A DNA stretch of 64,000 nucleotides from JBFLYO01 sp040756745 (GTDB lineage Bacteria; Bacteroidota; Ignavibacteria; UBA10030; UBA6906): the NCBI GenBank assembly GCA_040756745.1, contig JBFLYO010000016.1, positions 17,704 to 81,703 on the forward strand, read 5' to 3'. Positions 26,653 through 35,250 of the stretch are shown here, in pieces. Within the stretch, counting starts at the first letter, position 1. The number at the start of each line of letters is the position of its first letter. The notes under the pieces were generated by a model. That model searched no databases and was not told where the DNA came from. It worked only from the letters and a program-made list of their open reading frames with translations. Made by a program: the position numbers and the translations under genes.

Positions 26653-26675
26653 TTGAGGCTCCTGGGATCACAGGG

Positions 26676-26763
26676 AGTAGTCAGTAGTCAGAATTCAGAA
26701 ATCAGAAAGATGGTGTATAATCTTCTGCTCTCTGACTTCTGACTACTGACTTCTGACTACTCT
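26676..26763. repeat. Inverted pair of 7-base tandem repeats
   Basis: Left arm reads AGTAGTC, AGTAGTC, AGAATTC, AGAAATC, AGAAAGA. Right arm reads CTCTGAC, TTCTGAC, TACTGAC, TTCTGAC, TACTCTT, essentially the reverse complement. The RNA could fold into a hairpin with arms of about 30 bases. It fills the gap between two minus-strand genes and may end or attenuate transcripts. Confidence 0.65.
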
Positions 26764-26786
26764 TTGCATTCTCGTACGACCTTGAT

Positions 26787-27530
26787 TCATATGCCGCTGA
26801 CTGGCATCACTGCCTGTACGTCAGCCCGGAAGACCCACGTGCCGGGCGCGACGAAATGTGTTGCAAATGCCCGCCGTACCCGATCCTTCGACCGGTTAGC
26901 ATACGAGCCATGGATGGTCAGGCCTGAAAAAAACACTCCTCCCCCCTTCGGGACGGCGAGGAATTTCATGGCCGACCGGTCCACACCGTCGATCTCGAAC
27001 GAGTAAAAGACCTGCTTCCATTCCCTGCCGTCGCGATCGCGCATGAGGTGCTCCGACTGCCACACCTGGTGGTCTTTCATGGAGGTCGCTTTGTGCGTAT
27101 CGTACAGTCCTTTCGCGTGGCTTCCCGGCAGAACGCAGAGCCCGCCGTTCTCCTCGTCCGTGTCGCTCATCGCAAGCCAGCACGCCATGAGCGTGTTGGG
27201 CTCGTTGGGAAGGTAATGCGTATCCTGATGCAGGGCCGTCCCCTTCGCTTCTTCGCCGGGAAATTTCTCCAGGTACATGGTCTGGACAATGGAAGGTGTG
27301 CCTCCGAGCATCTGCTCTGCGACTCCGGCGATATTCTGATGGGTCGCAATGGCCCGCCAGCGCGCGTCCCGCTTGTGGTTGTCGAGCCGCGATCGCCACT
27401 CCTTCGACTGCGCCGCCTCGTACGCCACGTACTCGTCCACCTCGCTGGGCGTGAGGAGGCCCACAACAACGATAAAGCCCTCGTCCCGGTACCGCGAGTG
27501 CTCTGCCGCGGAGAACATTCGTCCGCTCAT
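26787..27530 (-). CDS. Phytanoyl-CoA dioxygenase (PhyH) family Fe(II)/2-oxoglutarate oxygenase, copy 1
   Basis: 247 aa from an ATG with AAGGAG seven bases upstream. The double-stranded beta-helix has the iron motif H-x-D in GTALHQDTHYLPNEPNTLMA, the distal histidine in SGLTIHGSYANRS and the 2-oxoglutarate-binding arginine just after it (DRVRRAF). The middle reads LCVLPGSHAKGLYDTH, a PhyH hallmark. Bacterial PhyH proteins hydroxylate very diverse small molecules, including sugar-derived and phosphonate substrates. A second PhyH gene ends 4 bp upstream, so both probably work in one pathway. Confidence 0.9.
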   Translation of the reverse strand: MSGRMFSAAEHSRYRDEGFIVVVGLLTPSEVDEYVAYEAAQSKEWRSRLDNHKRDARWRAIATHQNIAGVAEQMLGGTPSIVQTMYLEKFPGEEAKGTALHQDTHYLPNEPNTLMACWLAMSDTDEENGGLCVLPGSHAKGLYDTHKATSMKDHQVWQSEHLMRDRDGREWKQVFYSFEIDGVDRSAMKFLAVPKGGGVFFSGLTIHGSYANRSKDRVRRAFATHFVAPGTWVFRADVQAVMPVSGI

Positions 27531-27534
27531 GGCT

Positions 27535-28323
27535 TCACTCCTTCGCCACGATGGGGAAGAGAGGTCCGTGGAACTCCTCGCCTGGCTTCAGATTGGCACG
27601 ATCGCCCACGATATGCGGGAGCTTTTTATATGTCGTCCCGGCTGGCATAAAGATGGTGACCATGGCGCGACGAGCGGTGGAGGTGACGTTGGGACCGGCG
27701 TAGTGGAACGTCAGGCCGTTATGGAATGTACAGCTCCCGGGTTTCAGCTCAACGGCCACCGGCTTCACGCCGCGGTACGACGGCGGCAGGAGCGCCAGGG
27801 GGCCGTCAGCCGTCGTGTTCCCCAGATCGACGGGGTCAAGCGGACCCACCTTATGCGATCCCGGCACGAACCACATGCACCCCCGCTCCACCGTCACATC
27901 ATCGAGTGCCATCCAGCAAGAGAGCCCCCCTGGTTCGTTCATCGGCCAGTACACGGTGTCCTGATGCCAGGCCGTGGGCTTGCTGTCCTCCGGATACTTA
28001 ATAAGAGCCTGGTCATGCCAGAGACGAACATGACGCGAACGGGTCAGACGTCGCGCGATCTCCGCGACGCGCGGGTGACGGGCATACTCCTCCAGCACCG
28101 GGTATCGCTCCCACAGGTTGACCATCTGCAGGAACACTTTGGTGTATCCCTCGTCGGTCCGGGGCCCAAGGTTCAACTGGAATTTGTTCTTGTCTTCGAC
28201 CGCCCGGTCGAGCGCTGCGCGCAGGATCTCGACCTCCTCCATCGTGAGAACGTCGTCAAGCCGGACGTAGCCGTTCTCCTCGTAGAAGCGGACCTCTTCT
28301 TCACTGATCGGGTACGCGTTCAT
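27535..28323 (-). CDS. Phytanoyl-CoA dioxygenase (PhyH) family Fe(II)/2-oxoglutarate oxygenase, copy 2
   Basis: 262 aa, ATG at 28323 behind GGAGG. Iron ligands H-x-D are in TAWHQDTVYWPMNEPGGLSC and the distal histidine in NGLTFHYAGPN, followed by STARRAM for 2-oxoglutarate. The GCMWFVPGSHKVG loop is typical of PhyH. It differs clearly from the following copy, so the pair is not a recent duplicate and may act on successive steps. The first 23 bp overlap the end of the upstream glycosidase-like gene, so expression is coupled to it. Confidence 0.9.
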   Translation of the reverse strand: MNAYPISEEEVRFYEENGYVRLDDVLTMEEVEILRAALDRAVEDKNKFQLNLGPRTDEGYTKVFLQMVNLWERYPVLEEYARHPRVAEIARRLTRSRHVRLWHDQALIKYPEDSKPTAWHQDTVYWPMNEPGGLSCWMALDDVTVERGCMWFVPGSHKVGPLDPVDLGNTTADGPLALLPPSYRGVKPVAVELKPGSCTFHNGLTFHYAGPNVTSTARRAMVTIFMPAGTTYKKLPHIVGDRANLKPGEEFHGPLFPIVAKE

Positions 28324-30469
28324 GCATCCTCCACATGTACTGGGGGTCGATGTGTGGTTCGTCCTTTCCGTGCTTTTCCATTAAGGCGATCTTGCGGGAG
28401 AGCAGGTCGCCGAAATTCTCTCCGTAGCAGTGGAGCGTCTCGCCGATCGTCGAAACGGGCATGAAGTCCGTACGGCTCGACCGCCAGAGGTCGAGAAGAT
28501 CCCGCGCATTGGCCAGCTCGTCCTCCACCATCGCGTCACAGAGCGATCTGAAGTGCGTCCTGTCCTTGGGATCGGTCGCGCCGCAGTATCCGTGGACCGA
28601 CTCGATCCAGGCAACCATGTTGCGCAGCGTCCTGTAAAACGCGCGCGCAGCCCTCAGTCGGTCATGCAGGTCGGCAAATACGGGGGGTGTGCTGTTCTTC
28701 GAGCTCAGTGTGTCGACGCACTGTTCGATGGCCGACGTGAGCGGTGCGAGAACTTTTCTATCAATCGTGCGCCGCTTTTCTCCCGCCTCCTCGACCGTAA
28801 GGAAATTCCACATCATGTCATTGTTCAGGTCGACACGGGCCGGGTTGTTGAACGTCGCAAGGAGATACTCTTCATAATAGCGGCGATCCTGTTCAGGAAT
28901 TGCGTCAATGTCGGGCACGAAGGGTCTGACCCAGAGCCGGAACCACGGGAAACCGAATGTGCTCATGGGAACGCCTGACGGGAATCCTCGGACGGCGCTG
29001 TCTGATCGGTTCCAGAGGTCGAGCAGTTCCGCAGCGCCTGAAACGCCTCCCCAACGTTCCGACCATATGCGGAGGACGTCGTCGATCGACCGCTCCGGCG
29101 TCAACTGGAACGCCCGGACCACTTCTCTATTGATATCGAACGGCGCCAATGATGCCGGTGTACCTCCTGTGAGCACGAAGTCACCGCCCCGCGCACGGAG
29201 AGCGCCCAGTCGTTCATGGACCAGCCGCGGGTACGGGACGCCGAGAACGTTGTTGTCGCCGACCTCAGTTTTGGCATGGGTTTCCGCCCCGGCCCTCCGC
29301 AGCATATCGTTCTCCTGATCCAACCCGCCTCCTTCGAAATAGCCGAAGTCGCCTGCGTCGATCCCGTCCCCCATCCCCCGAATGATCTCCGGTCGTTCGT
29401 CCCGGAACGAGCCGAGGTCGCAGACCAGGCGGAACGCCGGGTTGGCCCGGCGGCCCTCGTCGCGCAGGAGGCGGAAATACTTGAGAACGTTGCCGGCCGC
29501 GGCGCGTGCGATCTCCGCATGGCTCTTCCATTCGCGGATCAGGTAGGGACCACCATTTCTCCCCGCATACAGCGCACTCACGAACTCGAAGCCCGACCCG
29601 CTGTCGTTCGTCCAGAGATAGATGAACCCGATCTCGGGAATCTCTGCCATGATCGCTCGGACCAGTTCCCGGTAATGCTCCTGCACCGCCGGATGGGCCA
29701 TCGCGAGCGTGTAGCGGGGACGGAGCGTTTCCCGCGGATGGTCCACCCGTGCCCCACGCAGGTATCCGTACTCCTCCCAGAATTCCTCCGGCATTGAGCG
29801 CGGAGAGTTGATGTGCAGACCGGGAACGAGTCCGTACCGGAGAGCGCTCTGTGCCGTCTCTTTCAGGAATTTGAGATTCGCAGCAAGATACCCGGATGGG
29901 TAATACCCGCGGAGGAGGGTGCTATCGACGAACTGATCGAGGTCGGGGCTGTAGTCGTAGAACCAGTGATAGACATCCCCCGGTGGACTCGACTCGAACG
30001 GACGGGCAACGCCCAGTCCGTTCACGGTCATGTGCGTGAATCCCTGCGCGGCAAGCTGCCGGCAATACCCTTGCCGGTCGAAATGCCGCGCATGCCGCAA
30101 ACTCCCGACCAGAAAGTCACTCAGATTCCTGAGCCAGCGAAACGACGCCGGTCGTCTCTTCTCCTCGCCGAACTCCTCCGCGCTCCGTTCTCCCCACTCC
30201 TCCGTAGCCAGGCGCATCGCAGCGTAGAGCAGCGCGCCTTGCGACGCCCCAATCGCAATGCCCCCGTTGTGTGAGACGGTAAACGAATACCAGGGGGCCT
30301 CTTCCCCTTCGAGCCGGAGCGTCAGGACAGGGGCCTCCCCCGCCGTGCTGACGCGGGCGCGGGGGCAGCAGGTACGAAGGAGCTCCTCAGCGACTGTTTG
30401 CTCTGCAATGGTGGCGCCCTGGCGGAGACGGATGGCGCGGATCTCCCTCAGGATCTCTCGTACGGTCAT
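28301..30469 (-). CDS. Alpha-glucuronidase/hexosaminidase-like multidomain protein, putative glycoside hydrolase
   Basis: 722 aa without a signal peptide. Residues of about 50-110 look like the N-terminal domain found before GH20/GH67/GH115 catalytic barrels (SHNGGIAIGASQGALLYAAM RLATEEWG in two pieces). A TIM barrel seems to span about 120-470, with YLWTNDSGSGFEF at a beta-strand end, where catalytic acids lie in GH67-like enzymes, and DAGDFGYFEGGG. The C-terminal 250 residues are helical. An intracellular exo-acting glycosidase on uronic-acid or amino-sugar substrates is plausible; the family is not certain. It starts 14 bp after the MetE-like gene stop. Confidence 0.65.
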   Translation of the reverse strand: MTVREILREIRAIRLRQGATIAEQTVAEELLRTCCPRARVSTAGEAPVLTLRLEGEEAPWYSFTVSHNGGIAIGASQGALLYAAMRLATEEWGERSAEEFGEEKRRPASFRWLRNLSDFLVGSLRHARHFDRQGYCRQLAAQGFTHMTVNGLGVARPFESSPPGDVYHWFYDYSPDLDQFVDSTLLRGYYPSGYLAANLKFLKETAQSALRYGLVPGLHINSPRSMPEEFWEEYGYLRGARVDHPRETLRPRYTLAMAHPAVQEHYRELVRAIMAEIPEIGFIYLWTNDSGSGFEFVSALYAGRNGGPYLIREWKSHAEIARAAAGNVLKYFRLLRDEGRRANPAFRLVCDLGSFRDERPEIIRGMGDGIDAGDFGYFEGGGLDQENDMLRRAGAETHAKTEVGDNNVLGVPYPRLVHERLGALRARGGDFVLTGGTPASLAPFDINREVVRAFQLTPERSIDDVLRIWSERWGGVSGAAELLDLWNRSDSAVRGFPSGVPMSTFGFPWFRLWVRPFVPDIDAIPEQDRRYYEEYLLATFNNPARVDLNNDMMWNFLTVEEAGEKRRTIDRKVLAPLTSAIEQCVDTLSSKNSTPPVFADLHDRLRAARAFYRTLRNMVAWIESVHGYCGATDPKDRTHFRSLCDAMVEDELANARDLLDLWRSSRTDFMPVSTIGETLHCYGENFGDLLSRKIALMEKHGKDEPHIDPQYMWRMHERVPDQ

Positions 30470-30483
30470 GGAACCGGTCCGCG

Positions 30484-31518
30484 TCAGTCCCCTTTCCCTC
30501 CCAGCTCGTTCCGGACGATCCGGGTTCCTTCCACCATGGCCTTCAGTTTGGCGAACGCCCTCGCTCGCGGCATGAACTTCATGCCGCAGTCGGGACTGAT
30601 GTACATTTTTTCGGCAGGGATGTGCTCCAGTGCCTGCCGGATGCGGCGCATAACGACGTCCGGAGTTTCCACCGCTTCGTCTTTCACATCGATGACACCG
30701 ACGACGATTTCCTTGTCGGTAGGGTACTTTGTGAAAAGCTCCAGTCCGACCCCGTCCGACACGGCGAACTCCATGCTGAGCTGGTGCGACCGGGTTTCGA
30801 GAATCGCCGGAAAGAGCTCGTCATACTGTCCTTTGAAGAGGCGCTTGAGCTGGTAGTTGCCGTAGCAGACGTGCAATGCGATCTTCGCTTTTACGCCGTC
30901 CACGAGGCGGTTGAAGGACTCCACGAGCCACGGCATGTCCTGCGGATACCCGACCCAGACCGGCTCATCGATCTGGATGAAATCGCACCCCGCTGCGACG
31001 AGGCCCCGTAACTCGGCATTGAGGATTGCGGCCAGATCGAACACCAGTTCCTTGTCCGACGGATAGTACTCGTTTGTCGCGCGTTTCGCCAGCATCTGGG
31101 GACCGGTCACGCACACCTTCGTCCACGCCGTGGCATGCGCCTTCAGGAAGCTGAAGTGCTTGTCCATCCCCAGCGACCCCTTCGACCGCACCTTGTCGCC
31201 GACTATGGGGTCGAGCATCTGGATGCTTGGATCCAGGTTGCCGATCGGCTTCATCTTCCCTGCCATGTCGAACCCGTGGATTCGCATGGAGAAGAAGTTC
31301 ACCATTGTCTCGCGCCGGAGTTCGCCATCGGTGATGATGTCAACGCCCGCCCGCTCCTGGTCAAGGATGGCCGACCTTACGGCGTTGTCGTGCGCTTCTT
31401 CCACCTGCGAGGGGGTCAGGACTCCATTCACTCCGAGCGTGCGGACCTGTTCAAGCCACGCGGGGAGGGAGTAGCTACCGATGACGGTGGTGGGGAGGAG
31501 AGGGAAAGAATCGGCCAT
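30484..31518 (-). CDS. Cobalamin-independent methionine-synthase-like (MetE C-terminal domain) methyltransferase
   Basis: 344 aa, about half the length of full MetE; it corresponds to the C-terminal zinc barrel only. It begins TTVIGSYSLPAWL, and zinc ligands appear in order: histidine and cysteine in IALHVCYGNYQ, glutamate in LSMEFAV and cysteine in ISPDCGMKFMPR. FIQIDEPVWVG and DIITDGELRRETM are conserved substrate-side motifs. Short MetE-like proteins transfer methyl groups from varied donors to thiols, and many act outside methionine synthesis. Next to glycosidases and PhyH oxygenases it may remove a methyl group from a methylated sugar or aglycone (inference). Confidence 0.85.
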   Translation of the reverse strand: MADSFPLLPTTVIGSYSLPAWLEQVRTLGVNGVLTPSQVEEAHDNAVRSAILDQERAGVDIITDGELRRETMVNFFSMRIHGFDMAGKMKPIGNLDPSIQMLDPIVGDKVRSKGSLGMDKHFSFLKAHATAWTKVCVTGPQMLAKRATNEYYPSDKELVFDLAAILNAELRGLVAAGCDFIQIDEPVWVGYPQDMPWLVESFNRLVDGVKAKIALHVCYGNYQLKRLFKGQYDELFPAILETRSHQLSMEFAVSDGVGLELFTKYPTDKEIVVGVIDVKDEAVETPDVVMRRIRQALEHIPAEKMYISPDCGMKFMPRARAFAKLKAMVEGTRIVRNELGGKGD

Positions 31519-31547
31519 TGCGTTCTCAACGTGAATTGCGTCCGGCG

Positions 31548-31574
31548 GAATTCAGATATCTGATATCAGAATTC
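31548..31574. repeat. 7-base repeat block, same family as 26.7 kb
   Basis: GAATTC, AGATATC, TGATATC, AGAATTC. It is near-palindromic overall and shares the AGAATTC unit with the block at 26676-26763. Confidence 0.5.
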
Positions 31575-31575
31575 G

Positions 31576-31625
31576 AAGGGGGGTAACCACCTTCGACAAC
31601 CCACGCAAGGCGATTACCCCCCTTT
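31576..31625 (-). terminator. Possible hairpin terminator after the PorV gene
   Basis: AAGGGGGGTAA (31576-31586) pairs with TTACCCCCCTT (31614-31624), a stem of 11 bp with a 27-base loop. It stands 33 bp after the PorV stop in the minus direction. There is no clear U-tract, so it may only attenuate read-through into the MetE-like gene. Confidence 0.4.
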
Positions 31626-31657
31626 GCTGTTGGTCGGGACAGCAGTACGGCAGGTCG

Positions 31658-32683
31658 CTACTTCATGCCGAGCGAGAGGGTGATTCTGTGGACCGAATCA
31701 ACAAGATCCATCTTCGTGAAGGCGTAGTCAACACGGATCGAGTAGTCGGACAACTTCGTCATGAACCCCGCCCCCGCCGTGAAGCTCTCGACGGTCGTTT
31801 TGATTGCCGGCGAGAAACTGTTGCCGCCGTCGTCGACCCCCGAGTAGTTGAACTTGTAGCCGCCGCGGACGGAGATCATCTCCATGAAGGTGTACTCGCC
31901 TCCCACGAAGTAGTACTGTAGGCCGTCCTGTGGCTTTACCGCGTCAACGGTGACCATCAAGGAATTCATGTCATCCGTGAGCGGTGTCATCGATGTACCG
32001 ATGCTGAACGTCAGCGGGATGGGAGCGGCAAAATCGTAGAACTTCATGTCGCTCCCGAGGTTGCTGAGTCGCGCACCGATGTTCCACCCCAGAATGCCGA
32101 TGCTGTACACCGATCCGAAGTCGAACGCAACTGCCGTGGCCGTCTTATCATCGATCTTCTCGCTGATGTACTTTGCCGAGAGGCCGAGCGAGAGCTGGTC
32201 GGTGATGGCACGCGCATAGCTGACCTGGAGGACCATGTCGCGGTAGTCATACGTGTCGCTCGTCACCTTGTCGATCTCGAGTGCCCGCAGTTCAGCGCTT
32301 CCGCCGGGATACACATCGCGGTCTGCGGGAATCCCCGAGAGGCCGAACGTCATGAAGCCGAGACCGATCGTCCCGACATCCTCGAGGTTGTAAGATATCG
32401 AGGCCGCCTGCTGATTCAGATCGGCAAACCACTTGTTGTACGTGAACGCCGCCTGCGCGCGCTGGTCGGTGGCCAGCGTAATGCCGGCGGGATTCCAGTA
32501 CATATTTGTCACGTCTCCCGTCAGTGAGGTGACAGCCGAGCCGAGGCCAACCTGCCGCGCACCGACGCCGATCTTCAGGAACGCGGCCGAATTGATGCCG
32601 GCCTTCCTGTTCTGGGCGTCGGACGTGCCAGCCACCAGCGTCACCATCAGGAGGATCGCCGTCAGAACATACATTCGTTTCAT
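31658..32683 (-). CDS. PorV/PorQ family outer-membrane protein
   Basis: 341 aa from the ATG at 32683 (MKRMYVLTAILLMVTLVA then GTSDAQ), a standard signal peptide; an ATG six codons earlier is less likely. The mature N-terminus AGINSAAFLKIGVGARQVGL GSA (in two pieces) and VTNMYWNPAGI are diagnostic of the PorV/UPF0164 family of FadL-like 14-strand barrels. The rest alternates as beta-strands and ends LSLGMK. In the T9SS, PorV (LptO) shuttles cargo from the translocon to the attachment complex. This gene directly follows a T9SS cargo gene, which suggests a dedicated partner rather than the housekeeping copy. Confidence 0.88.
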   Translation of the reverse strand: MKRMYVLTAILLMVTLVAGTSDAQNRKAGINSAAFLKIGVGARQVGLGSAVTSLTGDVTNMYWNPAGITLATDQRAQAAFTYNKWFADLNQQAASISYNLEDVGTIGLGFMTFGLSGIPADRDVYPGGSAELRALEIDKVTSDTYDYRDMVLQVSYARAITDQLSLGLSAKYISEKIDDKTATAVAFDFGSVYSIGILGWNIGARLSNLGSDMKFYDFAAPIPLTFSIGTSMTPLTDDMNSLMVTVDAVKPQDGLQYYFVGGEYTFMEMISVRGGYKFNYSGVDDGGNSFSPAIKTTVESFTAGAGFMTKLSDYSIRVDYAFTKMDLVDSVHRITLSLGMK

Positions 32684-32711
32684 AGGACTGTCCTCTATCA
32701 TAGATGGTCAG

Positions 32712-35216
32712 TTATCGGAGAATGGAGAAGTAGCCGGTCTTCTTGCCGCCGGTGGGGGATTCCACCACGTAGATATAGAGACCGCTGGCGACTTCGATTC
32801 CGTCCTTCGAGAACATATCCCAGAACGTCGCACCCAGGCTCGGGTCGCTCGACGAGAAATCAAACTGGTCGATGATCTGGCCTGAAACGTCCAGGATCGT
32901 GATTTTGCACTGCGGTGGCAGGTTATAGAAGAGCAGCTTGTGATCGTACACATTGGAGAAGTTGTCGTGCAACGCCGCCCGCTTATAGGGGTTCGGCCGC
33001 ACACCGACATTCGCAACGTCCCCCGCTGCGGCCAGCGCCGAATAGACAACCTGCACGGCGCCGATGTCCTTCTTTCCGGCCGCCGTCTTGGGGTAGTTCG
33101 GATTGTTGGGTGCGAACGGGAAGGTTTTCTGCCACAGACCGTTGGCGCCGTCCCGGTTGGTTGAATGCGTCTCCATCCGGGCCGTGGTCTCGCCGGCGGG
33201 GCCTGTATATGTCCCCTCCTTGTACGCAGAGACGTAGTACCAGTACGAGAACCCGAGAACGACATCCTTGTCCTCATAGAGATACTTGTATCCGGGTGTC
33301 GTCGTCTTCGGGAACGTCGCCAGATCCGCTTTCGGAACCACCTTCACAAGTTCCCACGTTCCCCACGTATCGGGTTGATAGAGTCCCTTCAACGAAGTCC
33401 CTGCGACCTCGGCAAAAGCGTCGAATTTCGGATTCACGGGCTTCTTCAACGAGGTGATGTCCGCACCCACCGTCATCTGCTCCTGATACCGGTCGGCGAG
33501 GCGCATCCCTTCGTCGAGCCACGCCTTCTTCTTGAAGTTCGACGATTTCCAGATCTTGTACCCCTGGAACTCGGGATCGGCTTCGGCGCGGTCATCCCAC
33601 TCAACCCTCACGGACTTCGTCAGTGTATTGGAGACCTTCATATCGGGCAACGCAGGCAGGACCGGGACGCTCGCCGAGCCGTTGGCATATACGTACCGCG
33701 CAGCGCGGACGGCCTTCTGGACCCCCTCCAGCCGATAGCCGCCGACGATTGCCAGGACGAATGTCACCGAGGAATCCTTCTCAATGCGGACCGGGCCGAT
33801 GCCGCTATACAGGTCGCCGTTGAAGTCATGCGCGAAGTTGTACCCGGTCGTCCATTTGCCCCAGCCCGTAGGATAGCCGGTACCGTCTTCCAGCGGCGTC
33901 TGGTCAAACGTGTTCAGCGTCTTCTGGTCTCCGTTCGGCTGACCGGGAGAGGCGAGGGGCACCCAGGTTGTGACGTCGCCCGTCGTTCCGGATGCAAAGA
34001 ACGCGGGGTTCGGGCTCAGGTCGAGCTGGGCAAGCGTGCGCGATGATCCGCCGTTCCTCGCAAACTCGCCGATGCCGACGGTGAACATCTCCTTCGGGTC
34101 GGTGAAGCGCCCGGCAAGCGAACCTCCGGAACCTGCGGACAGGTACCAGCCCTGTTGCCCTCCTGTGCCGACGGGATGCGTTCCGAAGATCGTGTTCCGC
34201 GTTGGCAGCGCGTTTGTGAGCTGTGTCGGATCAGTGGGGAGCCCGCCCGATTTCGCACCGAGCCAGTCCCACCCGATCCAAATGTCGGTATAGGCGCGCT
34301 TCGTCACGCCGTTGTACCCCATATTGAAGTTGCCAGCCGTTGGCGACTGGGTGCGGGCGCCCGCGTAGTAGGCAACGAACCCCCACGGGTTGCCGCTCGG
34401 ATCGGGATCGCCGACCCATCCACCCATGCGGGTGAATTTCTCGCCGATCAGGTTCTCATTCCGGCCGCCGCCGAGATAGCTGCTGACAGACATGAAGATC
34501 TCGCCCGACATGACCAGGCTGATGGCCTGGATCGCTGGATCCGCGAGGGCTGCATCGGCTGCACCGTCCAGGTTCATGTCGCGCTGGCCGGTGTTCTTGA
34601 ATTCGATCTCGAGGATCACGAAGTCGTTGAAGTTGTTCCAGTTCGGCCCTGTCCAGGCGTGCGCTCTGATCTTCACGTCGCACCCGGTGTTCGTGGGCCA
34701 ACCCGCTTCATACACCGCATGCTGTCGCCGGGTCCCGTCCACAAAGTAGGGTTCGACGCTGTACTTCCGCGGCGCTCCGTCGCCGAGGACACCCGGCTTG
34801 TAGGTCACCTGACCCCAGTTGCCGGTGGCAGGTGCCGCGACGCCCTGCTTGGTTGGGTTAAAGTTAGAGTCCGCATGGAACACTTGTGCGTGCATATAGT
34901 GGGACCAGAAGATGGTCCAATGGAATGCCGCGGGCCAGTGGGCGTTTGGCGTCGACCATCCGCGGTCGAAGTTGCCGAACCGGATGAACTGCCGCGCACC
35001 CTGTGTGGGATACGTCGCTCCCTCACCGTAATACGGCCCGAATGCTTGCGGGAGGAATGAATCCCAGAGGTCCCCCGCCTGCAGGACGCCTGCGCCGGGG
35101 AAACCAATCACCGAATTCGCGGGCGTGCCGGGTTGTGCGAGCGCTGCGCACGGCAACAGGAGGACGAGAGCGACCGCCAGTGCCGCCGCGAGCGTCGTAA
35201 TGTTGGATCGGTTCAT
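32712..35216 (-). CDS. Large secreted T9SS cargo protein with C-terminal type A-like sorting domain
   Basis: 834 aa from the ATG at 35216 with AAGGAG upstream. Signal peptide: MNRSNITTLAAALAVALVLL then LPCAALAQ. The long middle is rich in aromatic and glycine residues with no recognised catalytic motif. A fibronectin-III-like stretch lies at about 540-700. The last about 90 residues (VRPNPYKRAAL, ITILDVSGQIIDQFDF, ASGLYIYVVES, KTGYFSILR) match the T9SS type A sorting domain pattern. It is 34 bp downstream of the TonB receptor and 28 bp upstream of PorV. A surface glycan-binding role, replacing SusD, is inferred from position only. Confidence 0.82.
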   Translation of the reverse strand: MNRSNITTLAAALAVALVLLLPCAALAQPGTPANSVIGFPGAGVLQAGDLWDSFLPQAFGPYYGEGATYPTQGARQFIRFGNFDRGWSTPNAHWPAAFHWTIFWSHYMHAQVFHADSNFNPTKQGVAAPATGNWGQVTYKPGVLGDGAPRKYSVEPYFVDGTRRQHAVYEAGWPTNTGCDVKIRAHAWTGPNWNNFNDFVILEIEFKNTGQRDMNLDGAADAALADPAIQAISLVMSGEIFMSVSSYLGGGRNENLIGEKFTRMGGWVGDPDPSGNPWGFVAYYAGARTQSPTAGNFNMGYNGVTKRAYTDIWIGWDWLGAKSGGLPTDPTQLTNALPTRNTIFGTHPVGTGGQQGWYLSAGSGGSLAGRFTDPKEMFTVGIGEFARNGGSSRTLAQLDLSPNPAFFASGTTGDVTTWVPLASPGQPNGDQKTLNTFDQTPLEDGTGYPTGWGKWTTGYNFAHDFNGDLYSGIGPVRIEKDSSVTFVLAIVGGYRLEGVQKAVRAARYVYANGSASVPVLPALPDMKVSNTLTKSVRVEWDDRAEADPEFQGYKIWKSSNFKKKAWLDEGMRLADRYQEQMTVGADITSLKKPVNPKFDAFAEVAGTSLKGLYQPDTWGTWELVKVVPKADLATFPKTTTPGYKYLYEDKDVVLGFSYWYYVSAYKEGTYTGPAGETTARMETHSTNRDGANGLWQKTFPFAPNNPNYPKTAAGKKDIGAVQVVYSALAAAGDVANVGVRPNPYKRAALHDNFSNVYDHKLLFYNLPPQCKITILDVSGQIIDQFDFSSSDPSLGATFWDMFSKDGIEVASGLYIYVVESPTGGKKTGYFSILR

Positions 35217-35250
35217 ATCATTGCTCCTTGTTTTCAACATTCGATCGGCA

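Noticed and set aside
26676..26763. CRISPR array
   Set aside because: The repeating unit is seven bases with no unique spacers of constant length and no cas genes nearby.
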